Assembly: GCA_002733995.1 (NCBI GenBank)
Contig: NVXR01000004.1
Location: 124,001-188,000 of the forward strand
Length of the DNA stretch: 64,000 bases
Source: Desulfotalea sp.
Lineage (GTDB): Bacteria; Desulfobacterota; Desulfobulbia; Desulfobulbales; Desulfocapsaceae
Reading direction: 5' to 3'
Within the stretch, counting starts at the first letter, position 1. Every line of letters begins with the position of its first letter. The translations under genes were made by a program, and so were the position numbers. A model generated the notes under the pieces. It made no database searches. It was not told where the DNA came from and was given only the letters and a program-made list of their open reading frames with translations. Below, in pieces: positions 9,057-19,323 of this stretch.

Positions 9057-9680
9057 CTAGTAGTTTTTTTCAAGACCCGCAAAATCAAAACTTTTTGCAA
9101 GGTTTTTTAGGATCGCTGAAGATTGTATAGCCGTACCTTCAAATGTGACCGATGTCTTGTCGCCGATTTGGAAACTTAGTGTTCCGGTCTGGTCATTACT
9201 GTTAAAAAAATCAGTTCCTGTGTAACCTTGTATTCGAATCTGCCTTGTTTGGCCGACGCCTGTTTCTTGTGTCAGGCCTGCAAAGAGTGATCCGAGTGCT
9301 GCAATGCTTGCCATTTTGCCTGTCACTCCTCCTATGGCGATATGTAAACTGATGGTGCCACCATCAATGTGACTATATTCTGCCGTTGCTCCAGCTGTAC
9401 CTGCAAGTGAAGCTACCCCACCAATACCGCGGGATTGTTTGTGAATAAGGGTATATCCTTCGGGGGGCGTTGGGATAAATTTGAGCAACCCTGTTGCGGT
9501 GAGTTCGTTTATTTTTGCGAGGGCATAGTTAATTTCTTCAATAGCTTTTTTATAATTGCCATCATTGGTGAACCTTTGTGCGGTAGCGAGGCTTTCTACA
9601 ACTTCTTCTTGTATGCCCTCGGCATAACAATTCATTGACAGTGCCAGGGCTAATGCTGCATGGAGAATAATTTTCTTCAT
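9057..9680 (-). CDS. Secreted protein of unknown function
   Basis: A 207-residue protein with a clear signal peptide (MKKIILHAALALALSMNCYA, cleavage before EGIQ). A helical, TPR-like segment (TAQRFTNDGNYKKAIEEINYALAKI) is followed by LLKFIPTPPEGYTL and then an alternating, Gly- and Ser-rich beta region ending in FEGTAIQSSAILKNLAKSFD. The overall plan (helical lead, P-x-P-x-GW/GY step, beta domain) resembles a group of small periplasmic hypothetical proteins, but no function is assigned. It stands alone, with the aldolase-like gene 87 nt upstream on the same strand. Confidence 0.7.
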   Translation of the reverse strand: MKKIILHAALALALSMNCYAEGIQEEVVESLATAQRFTNDGNYKKAIEEINYALAKINELTATGLLKFIPTPPEGYTLIHKQSRGIGGVASLAGTAGATAEYSHIDGGTISLHIAIGGVTGKMASIAALGSLFAGLTQETGVGQTRQIRIQGYTGTDFFNSNDQTGTLSFQIGDKTSVTFEGTAIQSSAILKNLAKSFDFAGLEKNY

Positions 9681-9767
9681 GGTAGTACCTCGGGTTAAGT
9701 ATGATGGATTATTGTAGGAAGTGGTTTTACTATTGAAAGCAACTGCTTAGATTACTGGTTGTCTTTG

Positions 9768-10370
9768 TTAGCTATTCTTTATCAACGTAATGAGTTGTCC
9801 ATAGTAGTCAAGTAACAAATCTCCCGTACTCTTTATCGAATTTCCTAGTGCTACAAAACCATGTTCTTTCAGGATAAAAAACGTAATACCTTGACGTGCA
9901 AGAAGCAGGGCTGACTGTGCTAATTCTTGGGTTCCATAGTCGTGGAAGGTCTCTGTAGTCGGGATACCGAGGTTTACGGCATAGTCGTTGAGCAGGGTTG
10001 AGTGCCCATGTAAAATCACATTTATATGGGGGAGGCTGGTGTATATTTCATTGTGGAGAAAACTTTCAGACGAGGGCGTCGATGCGCCGTTTATTGAAAA
10101 GGTCGTGGTGCTGGCATCAAATCCAACGACCTCACAATAGTTGTTTTCTAGCAACTCTCTCGCTGGAAGCATCCCGGATTTAGTTATGATGAATGAAGAG
10201 GCCGCGGATCTATAGGACTGATTGCCATATGCTCCTTCTGGGTGGACCGGAGTGAGGCCAAGTTGAGAAAAGAAGTAGGCGAGCTGGTTAAGTTCTGTGA
10301 GGCGATGATCAAAAGAAAAACTATGATTGAGACGCTGAAAGTTGAACTTAACTCCTTGGTAGGTTTCCAT
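9768..10370 (-). CDS. Class II aldolase/adducin-fold protein
   Basis: A 200-residue protein of the L-fuculose-phosphate aldolase fold. The zinc triad is visible as HGH at 121-123 and the His of KEHGF at 170, and the likely catalytic Glu is in PSSES at 102. Family members cleave or epimerise phosphorylated sugars, or act as dehydratases in salvage pathways. The substrate cannot be read from sequence, and no sugar-kinase or transporter gene is adjacent. It is shorter than the usual 210-240 residues but seems complete. Confidence 0.75.
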   Translation of the reverse strand: METYQGVKFNFQRLNHSFSFDHRLTELNQLAYFFSQLGLTPVHPEGAYGNQSYRSAASSFIITKSGMLPARELLENNYCEVVGFDASTTTFSINGASTPSSESFLHNEIYTSLPHINVILHGHSTLLNDYAVNLGIPTTETFHDYGTQELAQSALLLARQGITFFILKEHGFVALGNSIKSTGDLLLDYYGQLITLIKNS

Positions 10371-11654
10371 GGCAGTGTGTTGTGTTATTTGAATAAGTTA
10401 TTTTACTGGAAAATACCTTTTAAAGTGCGCTTTGGCAAGCTTGCCTCGGGGTCGGACCAAACTAATGGTTTGATATTACATTTAAAATACCTCTAAAACA
10501 GGCTTAATTCATGCTTAAACGTCCCTTTTGGGGGTCAAAAAGAGCGCTCTAAGGATCTTACGGACAGAAAATGTGTGTCAAAGGCAAGGGGTGTTTGATA
10601 TTTGATTTGCTCTGGACTGAAAGCGCTTAAGCGTTGCACTTTTGTACACCAAATGTAGGATATTAAAAATCAATATTAGCGTGCTCTATCTTTAAACGCG
10701 ACTCACTTGAGGGGTGGTATCACAGTTCAACTGTGAAGAGACAACTCGATATGGGCAGGTTCAAATATCTTTTAGTCCCTGCTGCGAATGAACTTGGCAA
10801 AATCTGTTTGTTAATAGAGAGTAACGCTTAATAATATTGGATATGTATTGATGAATTTGGAGCTACCAGTTTAGCCATTGAAAACACAGTTGTTATCCCT
10901 TTGGTTGTTCTTTTTGCAGCATTGCATTCTTACTCAGCTCTTTCTGGTGTTGAGTCGCCTGTCTATGAAGTACGGGGGGAAGAATTTCAAGGAAGCGAGA
11001 GAAAATCAAGCAATGTGGGCGAAAATGATAATCGTAGAATAAAGGTAGGGAATGATATATCCAGGTTAAATGTGCAATTCTATGTAGTGGCAATTGATAA
11101 AGTCATAGCGTATGAAAATGTTGGGTTGATATACGTATATCTATTTTAAGTTTACGGATATTTGATGAATAAATGTGTTATTTCGGCATGCTCCTGATCT
11201 GCTTTAGGTAAATTAATTTTGTTGCTGATTAGTAAGAATTAATGTCTGAAAATCCAAAGGTCAGACCTCGTAGCTAGTATCCACTGTGAGGGGTTTAGAT
11301 TGGGTAAGGCTGTTAGAATGGTAAGTGTGCAACATTACGGCTTGTTTGGGCGGTATGTGTGCCTCCGTTTAATAATCATATTAAACATTATCACTGTAAG
11401 GAAGATTTGCTGAAGCAAATAGAAATAGACTTTTGGTAATAATAAAAATATCGATATTCTGTGCTCTCATAAAAATGAAGATTTACAAAGTGCAATTGAT
11501 GTAATCACTAAAAAAAAAGGGAAAAAACAAAAAACGAATAAATTTTGACTGGGAAAGTCGCACCTTTTGAGCGGCTTATCTCAAAAGATATGAGGAGTTA
11601 CGTCACAAGTAGGATTGGATATAAAAAATGAAAGGAATGTTCTTTGATCAAAAT
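10371..11654. other. 1.28-kb gene-poor region
   Basis: No convincing gene on either strand. Overlapping opposite-strand frames at about 10893-11149 are short, low in typical coding character and lack ribosome binding sites. The base composition is AT-rich, and the region probably holds the promoters of the flanking genes and decayed DNA. Confidence 0.4.
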
Positions 11655-11683
11655 TGAAGATTTGATTGTCAATGGTCCGATAT
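11655..11683 (+). promoter_or_regulatory. Possible sigma-28 promoter for the chemoreceptor
   Basis: CCGATAT at 11677-11683 matches the sigma-28 -10 element seen before the flagellar genes in this window. The -35 side (TGAA, 11655-11658) is weak. Chemoreceptor genes are commonly FliA-dependent, and the site lies about 95 nt before the start codon. Confidence 0.3.
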
Positions 11684-11779
11684 TTGACGTGTCAATACTT
11701 TGGTAGGGACTGTACCTTTTGCGCTGAACACTTGCGAAGAATTTTTTCAGCGTAAATTAATAATAATGAGGAGTTGATT

Positions 11780-13459
11780 GTGTTAAAAAACCTTACTCTT
11801 TCTGCGAAGATTACAGGGCAGTTAGTAATTCAAATAGTACTATTAATATTGTGTGGAATTGCTGGGATTTCCGGTTTAAGCGTAGTTTATCAAAACCAGG
11901 AAGACATTACACTTCACATGGTTCCTGGTATGAATTATCTCAGAGCTGCTTCTGTGGATATTCATCAAGCGCTTCTCGCTGAAAGGGTTGTTTGTGTAAC
12001 TGACCCAATGACTGAGGAATATAGAAGCCATTTGAAAGATTATGAAAAAAATATGGGCCAAGCAGAAAAGCGTTATAAAAGTTTTCTACTCTTAAATAAT
12101 GATACCAGCCTTAATAAATCAATTGAGAAATTTGAAATTGCATATAGAGCATGGGAACCTTTTTCCCGAGACATTGTAAGAAGGGCGGGGATTGAAAAAG
12201 GCAAAATGCCTCTACTTGCACTAAGCCTTGGAGAAGGTGCTGAAAGGTTTGATGTAATGGAATCTAGCTTAGATGAAATTGCAGACACTATTATGGAGCA
12301 CATTATTGCAAAAACTGAATTGTCAGCAAAGAGTCACAGCTCCACGCGTATGCTTTTATACACTATTATCAGTCTATCAATAGTGATAGGGCTGGTAATC
12401 AGTTATGTTCTCTTTCGAACCATCTTCAGAACTCTTGGCGGAGAGCCCCAGATAATGGCAGTCATGGCCCAAAATATTGCTGAAGGTAATCTTCTTTCAA
12501 CAATTACGGATAAATCTACAAAAGCAGTTGGCTTGTATGCATCGATGATAGAAATGTCGAATTATCTCCGTGGAATGATAATGAATCTGTCAAAAAATTC
12601 TCAAAAAGTTGCCGAGACATCTCAAAACCTGGCAAAAGTTTTCGATCAGTTGGCCTCTGGTGTGGAACAGACCAGTAATAAGTCAGCAACTGTTGCCACA
12701 GCTGTCGATGAAATGAGTGCGCATTCAAACACCGTGGCGGCAGCTGCGGAACAAGTGGCAAACAATGTTAACATTGTTGCCACTGCAGTCGAAGCTATGG
12801 CATTGAATATTAATGGAATTTCAGCAAATGCATATAAAACCAGTGAAATGACGGAAAAAGCGGCAGAAACATCTTCCATCGCGTCAGAACGGGTCAATGA
12901 GTTGGGAGAGGCAGCACAACAAATCACCAAGGTTACTGAAACAATAACGGAAATTTCAGAACAAACAAACCTCCTTGCATTAAATGCAACCATTGAGGCC
13001 GCAAGAGCTGGAGACGCAGGTAAGGGGTTTGCTGTAGTTGCCAATGAAATTAAAGAACTTGCTAAACAAACCTCTGAAGCCACATTGGAAATAAAAAAGC
13101 AAATTGAAAGTGTTCAGACCTCAACCGCTGCAACTGTTGATGGGATTAGACAGGTAAACCAATTAATTGGGGATGCTAATGCCATGAGTTCTACAATTGC
13201 ATCTGATGTTGAGGAGCAAGCAGCTACCACGGCAGAAATTGCCACTAACGTTTCTCAAGCATCCACTGGAATTCAAGAAGTTACAGATAACATAGCACAA
13301 ATATCTCAAGTGGCACGAGGCATCGCGACGGAGATCTCTGATGTTGATCAGGTCTCATCAGATCTGTACGATATTAATTTTAAGGTGAAGTCCAGTGCAA
13401 TAGAGCTCAATACATTCTCAGATGCCCTCATAAAGGAAGTGAGCAAGTTTAAGTTCTAG
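11780..13459 (+). CDS. Methyl-accepting chemotaxis protein
   Basis: A 559-residue chemoreceptor. I start it at GTG 11780 because GAGGAG at 11768-11773 sits 6 nt upstream; the in-frame TTG at 11774 would abut the Shine-Dalgarno directly. Order of parts: TM1 (about 8-32), a periplasmic four-helix-bundle-like sensor (about 33-190), TM2 (about 193-213), HAMP, then the long cytoplasmic coiled coil with the hairpin tip [28 protein letters not shown] split around residue 415. There is no C-terminal CheR-binding pentapeptide. It is a single-gene unit that would signal through CheW/CheA encoded elsewhere. The ligand is unknown. Confidence 0.93.
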   Translation: MLKNLTLSAKITGQLVIQIVLLILCGIAGISGLSVVYQNQEDITLHMVPGMNYLRAASVDIHQALLAERVVCVTDPMTEEYRSHLKDYEKNMGQAEKRYKSFLLLNNDTSLNKSIEKFEIAYRAWEPFSRDIVRRAGIEKGKMPLLALSLGEGAERFDVMESSLDEIADTIMEHIIAKTELSAKSHSSTRMLLYTIISLSIVIGLVISYVLFRTIFRTLGGEPQIMAVMAQNIAEGNLLSTITDKSTKAVGLYASMIEMSNYLRGMIMNLSKNSQKVAETSQNLAKVFDQLASGVEQTSNKSATVATAVDEMSAHSNTVAAAAEQVANNVNIVATAVEAMALNINGISANAYKTSEMTEKAAETSSIASERVNELGEAAQQITKVTETITEISEQTNLLALNATIEAARAGDAGKGFAVVANEIKELAKQTSEATLEIKKQIESVQTSTAATVDGIRQVNQLIGDANAMSSTIASDVEEQAATTAEIATNVSQASTGIQEVTDNIAQISQVARGIATEISDVDQVSSDLYDINFKVKSSAIELNTFSDALIKEVSKFKF

Positions 13460-13534
13460 TGTCTTATTAATTAGGGACATTTTAGATTACAGAGCACTCA
13501 ATTATTGTTCTTCCAACGATGATTGATTGTCTGC

Positions 13535-13572
13535 GTTGCACCAAGTACACCGGCCGGTATACTTGGTGCAAC
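13535..13572. repeat. 38-bp near-perfect palindrome
   Basis: The arms GTTGCACCAAGTA and TACTTGGTGCAAC flank a central ACCGGCCGGT; only one symmetric pair (C/A) is mismatched. It lies 76 nt after the chemoreceptor stop. There is no T-run directly after it on the plus strand, so it is either a weak terminator or a binding or cruciform site. Confidence 0.75.
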
Positions 13573-13622
13573 CATCCAATTTTGTTCTGCATTTAAACCT
13601 TCCTTAAGTGCTAGGTGGTCTT

Positions 13623-13983
13623 AAATTCATTGGTATTTGAGGTTCGTCGAGAGAGTGAAATCTGTTACTGGCCAGGGCTCTCGCTGGGCGACCAGTTTAC
13701 CGCCAAAAGCCAATTGTTCCTTTTCTGCTGAACTTAGCAGAATCAGCAACGGTCCATGATTTTCCACTTCACGAAAGTTCGGTTAGCTGTTTCTAGAAGA
13801 TTATCAGCGACGATCCCCTTTCTTTTTGCTTCTTATTCTATTGCGCATATTTCCCGAATATAGCCTAGGTCCATATCAACTCAACCAATCGCTTTGTTCT
13901 GCCTCTTGCTCTAAGGGCATCAGTAACCGAAAGCCGATTGTTGCCAGGCAAACATCTGGATGGACCAATGGCTTGGAATTCAT
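13623..13983 (-). pseudogene. Possible decayed coding remnant
   Basis: One minus-strand frame reads MNSKPLVHPDVCLATIGF, continues LLMPLEQEAEQSDWLS to a stop at 13876, then resumes past further stops with NFREVENHGPLLILLSS and EKEQLAFGGKLVAQRE. The protein-like composition across several in-frame stops suggests a decayed gene rather than chance, but no family was recognised. Confidence 0.3.
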
Positions 13984-14718
13984 AAACCTATAACCGCTAT
14001 TCCTCCCCCTTAAATTGACAACACCGACCTACCCTTTTAATGGTGTCTTTGTTGTGTCACTGGGCCTGTTTGGTGCAAGGCAAAAAATATTTTTGGATTC
14101 TCTAGAGTTCCTCCATGATAAACCGTCTTATGTGCTTCTATTGATGTAAATCGCCATAATCTTTTCGAGAATTTGCACTGTTGTTTAGTTGCTATGGAGC
14201 AGTGGACCCGTACGGTAATTCTGCTGCTCAGCAGCAAAAGATGCCGACTATTAGTTGCTTTGTAATTCACTGGTTTGTTGTGATTTGACAACTCTTGACA
14301 GAAATATATTCTGATATTAGTCTGATGAAACATATTTCGGTCGTCCGAACGTCTGGAGATATCTAAAGGACTATTTTTATTTAAACGAGGGTAATAGTAG
14401 TCAGGGCTGCAGGGTAGAGGTGTAAATATTATTTGCTTGATAGTCGGCGTATTTTAGCACATGACCATTTTCAGATGAACTGGGTAGTATCGTTTTGGAA
14501 CATCTAAGAAATTGCACTAACCATGGGGAGATATCGGGAGTCATATACCATTATATGACAAGATATTGAAGATTTAACTGATTGCGCTCATGTCAGGGGA
14601 TTGTCTGGATATTGAAGGTGGCTTGTCGGGTATATTTAGGCTTCAATTGCCATTCACTATGCTCTGATTACCGTGCTGATTCCGCTGGGAGATTCGGATT
14701 ATATGCCAGATATTATGA
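13984..14718. other. Gene-poor region upstream of the AraC-type regulator
   Basis: A 98-codon minus frame at 14037-14333 lacks a ribosome binding site and coding character, so it is not called. I see no other gene, strong hairpin or repeat. Confidence 0.35.
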
Positions 14719-15804
14719 ATGAGAATAATGAAAACTATCTTGCTACGGTTCGGTAATAATATGGGAAAATATATACATCTAGAAGAAATAAAAATGAATG
14801 CAGATGATCTTTTTGGTGATTTTATTAATATGAGTACTCCGCGAGATATTGAAGATGATATTGGCCAATATTGGGAGTGGCCGGAGGACTTTGGTAAGGG
14901 ATGGCTGCGTATAATTAAACTTAGGCCCGGGCTTGTAATGGGGATAGGTAAGTATCGGCTAGAGAGAGCACTTGTTGTTAATTTTGAATTAGCGCATTCA
15001 CCAATTACCTTTGAATTCAGTGTTTCGGGGAACGTCAGCCATACCATTACCTATGAGAGCGGTACAGAAGATCTTTGGCATAACAAACAAGGCCACAGTA
15101 TTATAACTTGTCTACCACCATGTCAAGGTGTCCTTAGACCACCTATAGACACTTCTGTTAATTGTGTAAGTCTCCACGTAGAACCGAGGCTACTCAATAC
15201 CTTGTTGAAGGGCCAAACCCATATTTTTCGGACTGATATTCTTAATTCGGATACAGAGACTATCAAAAGGCCTTACTGCCAAATGTCACCCATAACAAGT
15301 GAGATGATAGTAGCTGTTTATCAAATACTTAACTGCTCTCAACAATTTCCATTCAAACGAATGTACCTTGAAAGCAAGGCGTTGGAGCTGATCGCACTGA
15401 GTCTGGCTCAGTTTGTTACTTCAGAAGGTGTTGAGCAAAAGTCAGCCGAATTACGACCTGACGATATTAAACGAATACGTCGGGCTAAGGAAATAATAAA
15501 TAGAGAGTATGCTGATCCGCCCACTTTATTTCAATTAGCCAAATCTGTTGGAATTACGCACTCTAAATTAAATTATGGTTTTCGGAAAATATACGATGTT
15601 ACCGTCTTTGGTTATCTGCGTAAAATCCGCCTTGAACATGCCAGACGTTTATTGATAGAACAAGGGCTGAGTGTTACTGACGTCGCATATGCAGTTGGCT
15701 ACGATAGCCTGCCGTCATTCTCTACAGCTTTTTCAAAGCATTTTGGAATCAGGCCTATTAAATGTATTAAAAAATATCAGCCCGCCTATAACCTTTCTTG
15801 GTAA
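14719..15804 (+). CDS. AraC-family regulator, PchR-like
   Basis: A 361-residue regulator. The N-terminal two-thirds is a PchR-like sensory region (residues about 50-235), and the C-terminal about 100 residues form the double helix-turn-helix (QLAKSVGITHSKLNYGFRKIY and VTDVAYAVGYDSLPSFSTAFSKHFG). The start is uncertain: ATGs at 14719, 14728, 14761 and 14794 are all in frame, and an initiation near the later ones would match the family better. PchR-type regulators sense ferric siderophores and control uptake genes; a TonB system begins 1.2 kb downstream on the same strand, so control of iron uptake is a reasonable inference, though no receptor gene is in the window. Confidence 0.85.
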   Translation: MRIMKTILLRFGNNMGKYIHLEEIKMNADDLFGDFINMSTPRDIEDDIGQYWEWPEDFGKGWLRIIKLRPGLVMGIGKYRLERALVVNFELAHSPITFEFSVSGNVSHTITYESGTEDLWHNKQGHSIITCLPPCQGVLRPPIDTSVNCVSLHVEPRLLNTLLKGQTHIFRTDILNSDTETIKRPYCQMSPITSEMIVAVYQILNCSQQFPFKRMYLESKALELIALSLAQFVTSEGVEQKSAELRPDDIKRIRRAKEIINREYADPPTLFQLAKSVGITHSKLNYGFRKIYDVTVFGYLRKIRLEHARRLLIEQGLSVTDVAYAVGYDSLPSFSTAFSKHFGIRPIKCIKKYQPAYNLSW

Positions 15805-16939
15805 GAAAAAAACTATCAGAAACTATACTAAGTTTTCAATTTATCAGTAGTCCAAAAAGACAGCCTTTTCGTATTCCTCAAGGTTGTTGTCGAGTAGCAT
15901 AAACGGATTATTAAAATAGCCAAGTAAGCTGGGCTATTGCCCTATTTATAATTTGCCTTCCTATAGTTCTTTTTGCCAACGAGTTGTGAGAGATCTCCAA
16001 CAAACAATCAGAGATACGGTTTTTTGACCGTTTTCTTGCAGGTATTCACAAGCTTGTCTCCTTTTGGCTAAAGTCGATAATAGGATTTTCACTGTTTTAA
16101 TTTTGCTGACCCTACTGGGAGCTCTAAGCGTCCAAACTGAATCTAATATGATAGGATTGGCGCCAATAAAACTACCCATTCGACGAGGCTATGACTTTTT
16201 CGATTATCGGATGAGGGCTGTTTCTATTATGGTTTATACTGGCAATCCAAATGGAACTAAGGATCTACAACTTCAAAAGAATATGGATGCTCTATAAACT
16301 GTCTTGGATAACAAAACAGAAGTGACTTAGACAGCAGGAGTGCAGGGTGTAATGAAGAAAATACGTTGTCCTGTGCCCCACTTTGCCGCAGCCTTTGTCG
16401 TTGAGAAATCCTATGGTTCATTCCAGATAAATCAAAAATCATTTCGAATAAGATGCGAAGAAATCTGTGTGTTATGTTTTGTCCTTCGGTGTGCATTGTA
16501 GCGCTCACTGTATGACAGGAGGAGACGAAACTAATTTTGAACACTGTTAACACTCCAGTGAAGTATGAGCGGATTTGCTTAGCAAGTGTATAGGGCTCAT
16601 AGCTACAGATGTCGGATCGATAAGTAACAACGTTTCCGGTTACGTCTATTTCGATAAAGAAGAGCAGTCCATGATAAGAATTTTAATTTTACTCCTGTGC
16701 TACAGAATTACCCGTTTGTTGGGCCGGTTTCAATAATCCATGGTGAGTATTGCGCTACAATCTCGGCTGTTCTTCTCTGGTTTTGCAAAAGTGCTTTCAT
16801 ACAGGGAAGACGGTGATGGCCTTGTAGATTGTTTTTTGAAAATCCAATCTGTGTCTGTTTTATATATAAATCTTTTATCCTTTTATCTTTTTACCCAGTT
16901 CTGCCTCAAAATTTCGTGCTATTGGTCAGGAAGAAGATA
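15805..16939. other. 1.1-kb region with possible transposase fragment
   Basis: No intact gene. On the minus strand near 15961-16090 a short segment (LAKRRQACEYLQENGQK) faintly recalls the start of IS3-type OrfB transposases, then degrades. Other frames (16064-16297 plus, 16257-16553 minus) lack convincing starts. It is probably decayed mobile DNA between the regulator and the TonB operon. Confidence 0.3.
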
Positions 16940-16967
16940 GGCAATTCTCTTTATAGAATTGCCCTTT
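16940..16967 (+). promoter_or_regulatory. Leader hairpin just upstream of the TonB operon
   Basis: A perfect 9-bp stem (GGCAATTCT and AGAATTGCC, 6-nt loop) is followed by CTTT, and ends about 20 nt before the first start codon. It could terminate upstream transcription or act as an attenuator or leader structure for the operon. Confidence 0.45.
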
Positions 16968-16984
16968 AACATAGGAACATCTTA

Positions 16985-17800
16985 ATGGAAGACAATATGT
17001 TTAGGACAAAAAAACTCTGCCATACAGCCACTGTTGCCTGTCTGGTTCTTGTCGTTATTTGTCAAATCGTAAACGCATCAACAGGGGTAGATCAAGTTCA
17101 GGCAAATGTTGATGTTGCCTTTGATACATTACAAAATACCCAGAAACAGGAAGACGGTTGGGCGGATGAACAAGTATCTCTCGTTGTTCAAATAAAAGAG
17201 AAAATACAGCAACGTGAACTGCTGACAAAACAGCGGGAGCATCTTCGTAAACAGGTGGCTCTTATGCAGGGAAAAGTTGTAGAAAGCAAACGACGAGTTG
17301 CAGAGGTTGGACGTATTCGCCTAGAAATGAGGGGTTTTCTTGATGAAACATTTTCTCGTCTCAAGGAGCAGATCGATTCAGAGCTTCTACCCTTTCTTAC
17401 CGATGAACGTCAGAGGAGGTTAAGCCGTCTTGAGAAACTGCTAGTGGATGATAGCATTTCGACAGCGGAGAAATTCCGGCGTCTGACGGAGGCGCTGCAA
17501 ATAGAAGCTGATTACGGACGGGGCATGGAGGTTGTTCGCGAACCTGTTCATCTTGGGCTGGATACCTTGGTGATGGATGTACTGCGTATTGGGAAATTGT
17601 CACTTTTTGGCCGGACACCCGATGGTTCACGTATCGCTATTTTTGATCAGGCTTCTGGTGGCTGGCAGCCTTTGAATGAATCCTATGGGCGTAGTCTTCG
17701 GCAAGCAATTGAGGTGGCCAATAAAACAAGACCAGTTGAACTAGTTTATCTGCCTATTGGTAGAATCAACAAATCTAACGGAACCGGGGTGACACGATGA
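16985..17800 (+). CDS. DUF3450 periplasmic protein of the TonB2-type operon
   Basis: A 271-residue protein with a signal peptide (cleavage near VNA|STGV), a long coiled coil (about 40-125) and the DUF3450 core with FLTDERQRRLSRLEKLL, STAEKFRRLTEALQIEADYGR and DVLRIGKLSLFGRTPDGS. It is the first gene of six, matching the order known from Vibrio TonB2 loci. The ATG at 16997 is an alternative start, with GGAAG 5 nt upstream. Its stop overlaps the next start by 4 nt (ATGA). DUF3450 proteins are thought to assist the TtpC-like channel protein; the biochemical role is unproven. Confidence 0.85.
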   Translation: MEDNMFRTKKLCHTATVACLVLVVICQIVNASTGVDQVQANVDVAFDTLQNTQKQEDGWADEQVSLVVQIKEKIQQRELLTKQREHLRKQVALMQGKVVESKRRVAEVGRIRLEMRGFLDETFSRLKEQIDSELLPFLTDERQRRLSRLEKLLVDDSISTAEKFRRLTEALQIEADYGRGMEVVREPVHLGLDTLVMDVLRIGKLSLFGRTPDGSRIAIFDQASGGWQPLNESYGRSLRQAIEVANKTRPVELVYLPIGRINKSNGTGVTR

Positions 17801-19239
17801 ACCAGAACGTAATAAAAGAACATCCTCGGTGTCCACGTTTTTCAGGTAACATATCCACCCTTATTGCGCTCATTGTCTTGATATCGTTGTTTAGCCCTTT
17901 GGTCTGTATCGCTTCTGATATGCGTGTTATGACCAAAAAGGCACGGCAGGAGCTCTCCGATGCCAGGAAAGCTGCCAACCAGAGTAACCATAAGATTTCC
18001 ACAAGTCGTGCTGCTCTGCAAATAGATTTGTCAACAGTACAACGTGAGGCTCGCAAGCTGCAAAACTCCGTCACTTTGCTCACCGATGATTTAGCTACTC
18101 TGTCCTCGGCATATGACGAGCTTACGGCCAGGCAGGCCGAGGATGATTTGGAGATGGATGAGCTTGCGGGCACGGTTCGAACCCTGGCTCTTGATACACA
18201 GACAATACTTAAGACCTCACTCCTCACACCTTTTGAACCGCAGCGACTCAGGGATTTAAGGCCAATTTTAGCCGAAGGCCGTTTTCCGGGCATTGATGAC
18301 ATGCGGACCCTTGTCTCCATACTCTTTTCAGAGATTCAGTTTGCTGGTGAAGTGTCCTTAAAACGCGGTGCCTTTATTAACCGATCCGGCCACGAGGAAC
18401 AGGGCGAAATTCTGCTTATTGGCCCTTTTACCGCGGTCTATCGCTTTCAGGATGAAATAGGCTTTTTGCGTCCGGATTCAGGGGGGCGGCTTACCGCACT
18501 TCCTGTGTTACCAGACAAAAAAATCACCAAAGAACTTGGTGGTTACATGGATGGCAGAGAAGAAGCCTGTGTGTTTGATCCCTCCGGCGGCTCTGCTCTT
18601 AGGCAGGTCTCACACCGTATAACCTATGTTGAACGGATAAGAAACGGAGGCTTTTTTGTCTGGCCCATACTGGCCATAGGTGTCCTTGCAATATTAATTG
18701 TTTTGGAACGTACTATTTTCTTAAGTCGGGTCCATATGAATACAGATAAAATTATGGGAAAAGTTAATGAACTGGCTTTAGCAGACCGCTGGAATGATTG
18801 TGAGGAAATGATTAAATCGAAATGTGGTCGACCCGTCTGTAATATCCTGAGAGCCGGCCTTGAGGGACGTAGTTATGACAGGGAAACTGTGGATTCTATC
18901 CTTCAGGAAGCTATCCTGCGGGAGGTGCCAAGACTGGAACGCTTTCTCTCCGTTCTCCATGTTTTCGCTGCTATTTCTCCCTTGCTTGGACTCCTTGGTA
19001 CAGTCACCGGTATGATAGCAACTTTTCATGTTATCACCCTATTTGGAACAGGTGATCCGAGGCTGATGGCAGGAGGAATTTCAGAGGCCCTGATCACAAC
19101 CATGCTTGGTCTTAGTGTGGCAATACCAATCATGCTGGCCCATACGTTTTTGAGTAGGCGGGTGCATCATATTGTTGAAGATATGGAAGAAAAAGCGGTT
19201 GGGTTGAGCAATATTATTATGCGCGATGCGCAGCTATAG
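17797..19239 (+). CDS. TtpC-like MotA/TolQ/ExbB protein with long periplasmic N-domain
   Basis: A 480-residue protein. After a signal anchor (about 15-40) comes a periplasmic coiled-coil plus beta domain up to about 280, then three membrane segments: FFVWPILAIGVLAILIVLERTIF, the ISPLLGLLGTVTGMIATF segment and the ISEALITTMLGLSVAIPIM segment, which are the hallmarks of the ExbB/TolQ proton-channel family. This size and plan are those of TtpC in TonB2 systems, a third ExbB-like component needed there for energy transfer. It is translationally coupled to the DUF3450 gene and followed by a conventional ExbB after 84 nt. Confidence 0.87.
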   Translation: MNQNVIKEHPRCPRFSGNISTLIALIVLISLFSPLVCIASDMRVMTKKARQELSDARKAANQSNHKISTSRAALQIDLSTVQREARKLQNSVTLLTDDLATLSSAYDELTARQAEDDLEMDELAGTVRTLALDTQTILKTSLLTPFEPQRLRDLRPILAEGRFPGIDDMRTLVSILFSEIQFAGEVSLKRGAFINRSGHEEQGEILLIGPFTAVYRFQDEIGFLRPDSGGRLTALPVLPDKKITKELGGYMDGREEACVFDPSGGSALRQVSHRITYVERIRNGGFFVWPILAIGVLAILIVLERTIFLSRVHMNTDKIMGKVNELALADRWNDCEEMIKSKCGRPVCNILRAGLEGRSYDRETVDSILQEAILREVPRLERFLSVLHVFAAISPLLGLLGTVTGMIATFHVITLFGTGDPRLMAGGISEALITTMLGLSVAIPIMLAHTFLSRRVHHIVEDMEEKAVGLSNIIMRDAQL

Positions 19240-19323
19240 TGTAGAGCGCGTAGCTAGCCTATGATGCTGTTATCTAAGTATAAAAAATATGGAATTACAT
19301 ATAAATCTTCTTGAGATATCGTC

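Noticed and set aside
10893..11149. Opposing short frames on both strands
   Set aside because: No ribosome binding site, no domain, and each excludes the other; composition looks non-coding.
12646..13083. Minus frame of 145 codons inside the chemoreceptor gene
   Set aside because: Antisense shadow of the repetitive signalling coiled coil.
14037..14333. 98-codon minus frame
   Set aside because: Odd composition (His/Lys/Gln-rich), no start signal, and no recognisable motif.
16064..16297. 77-codon plus frame before the TonB operon
   Set aside because: Starts with a hydrophobic segment but has no ribosome binding site and degrades quickly; more likely decayed DNA.
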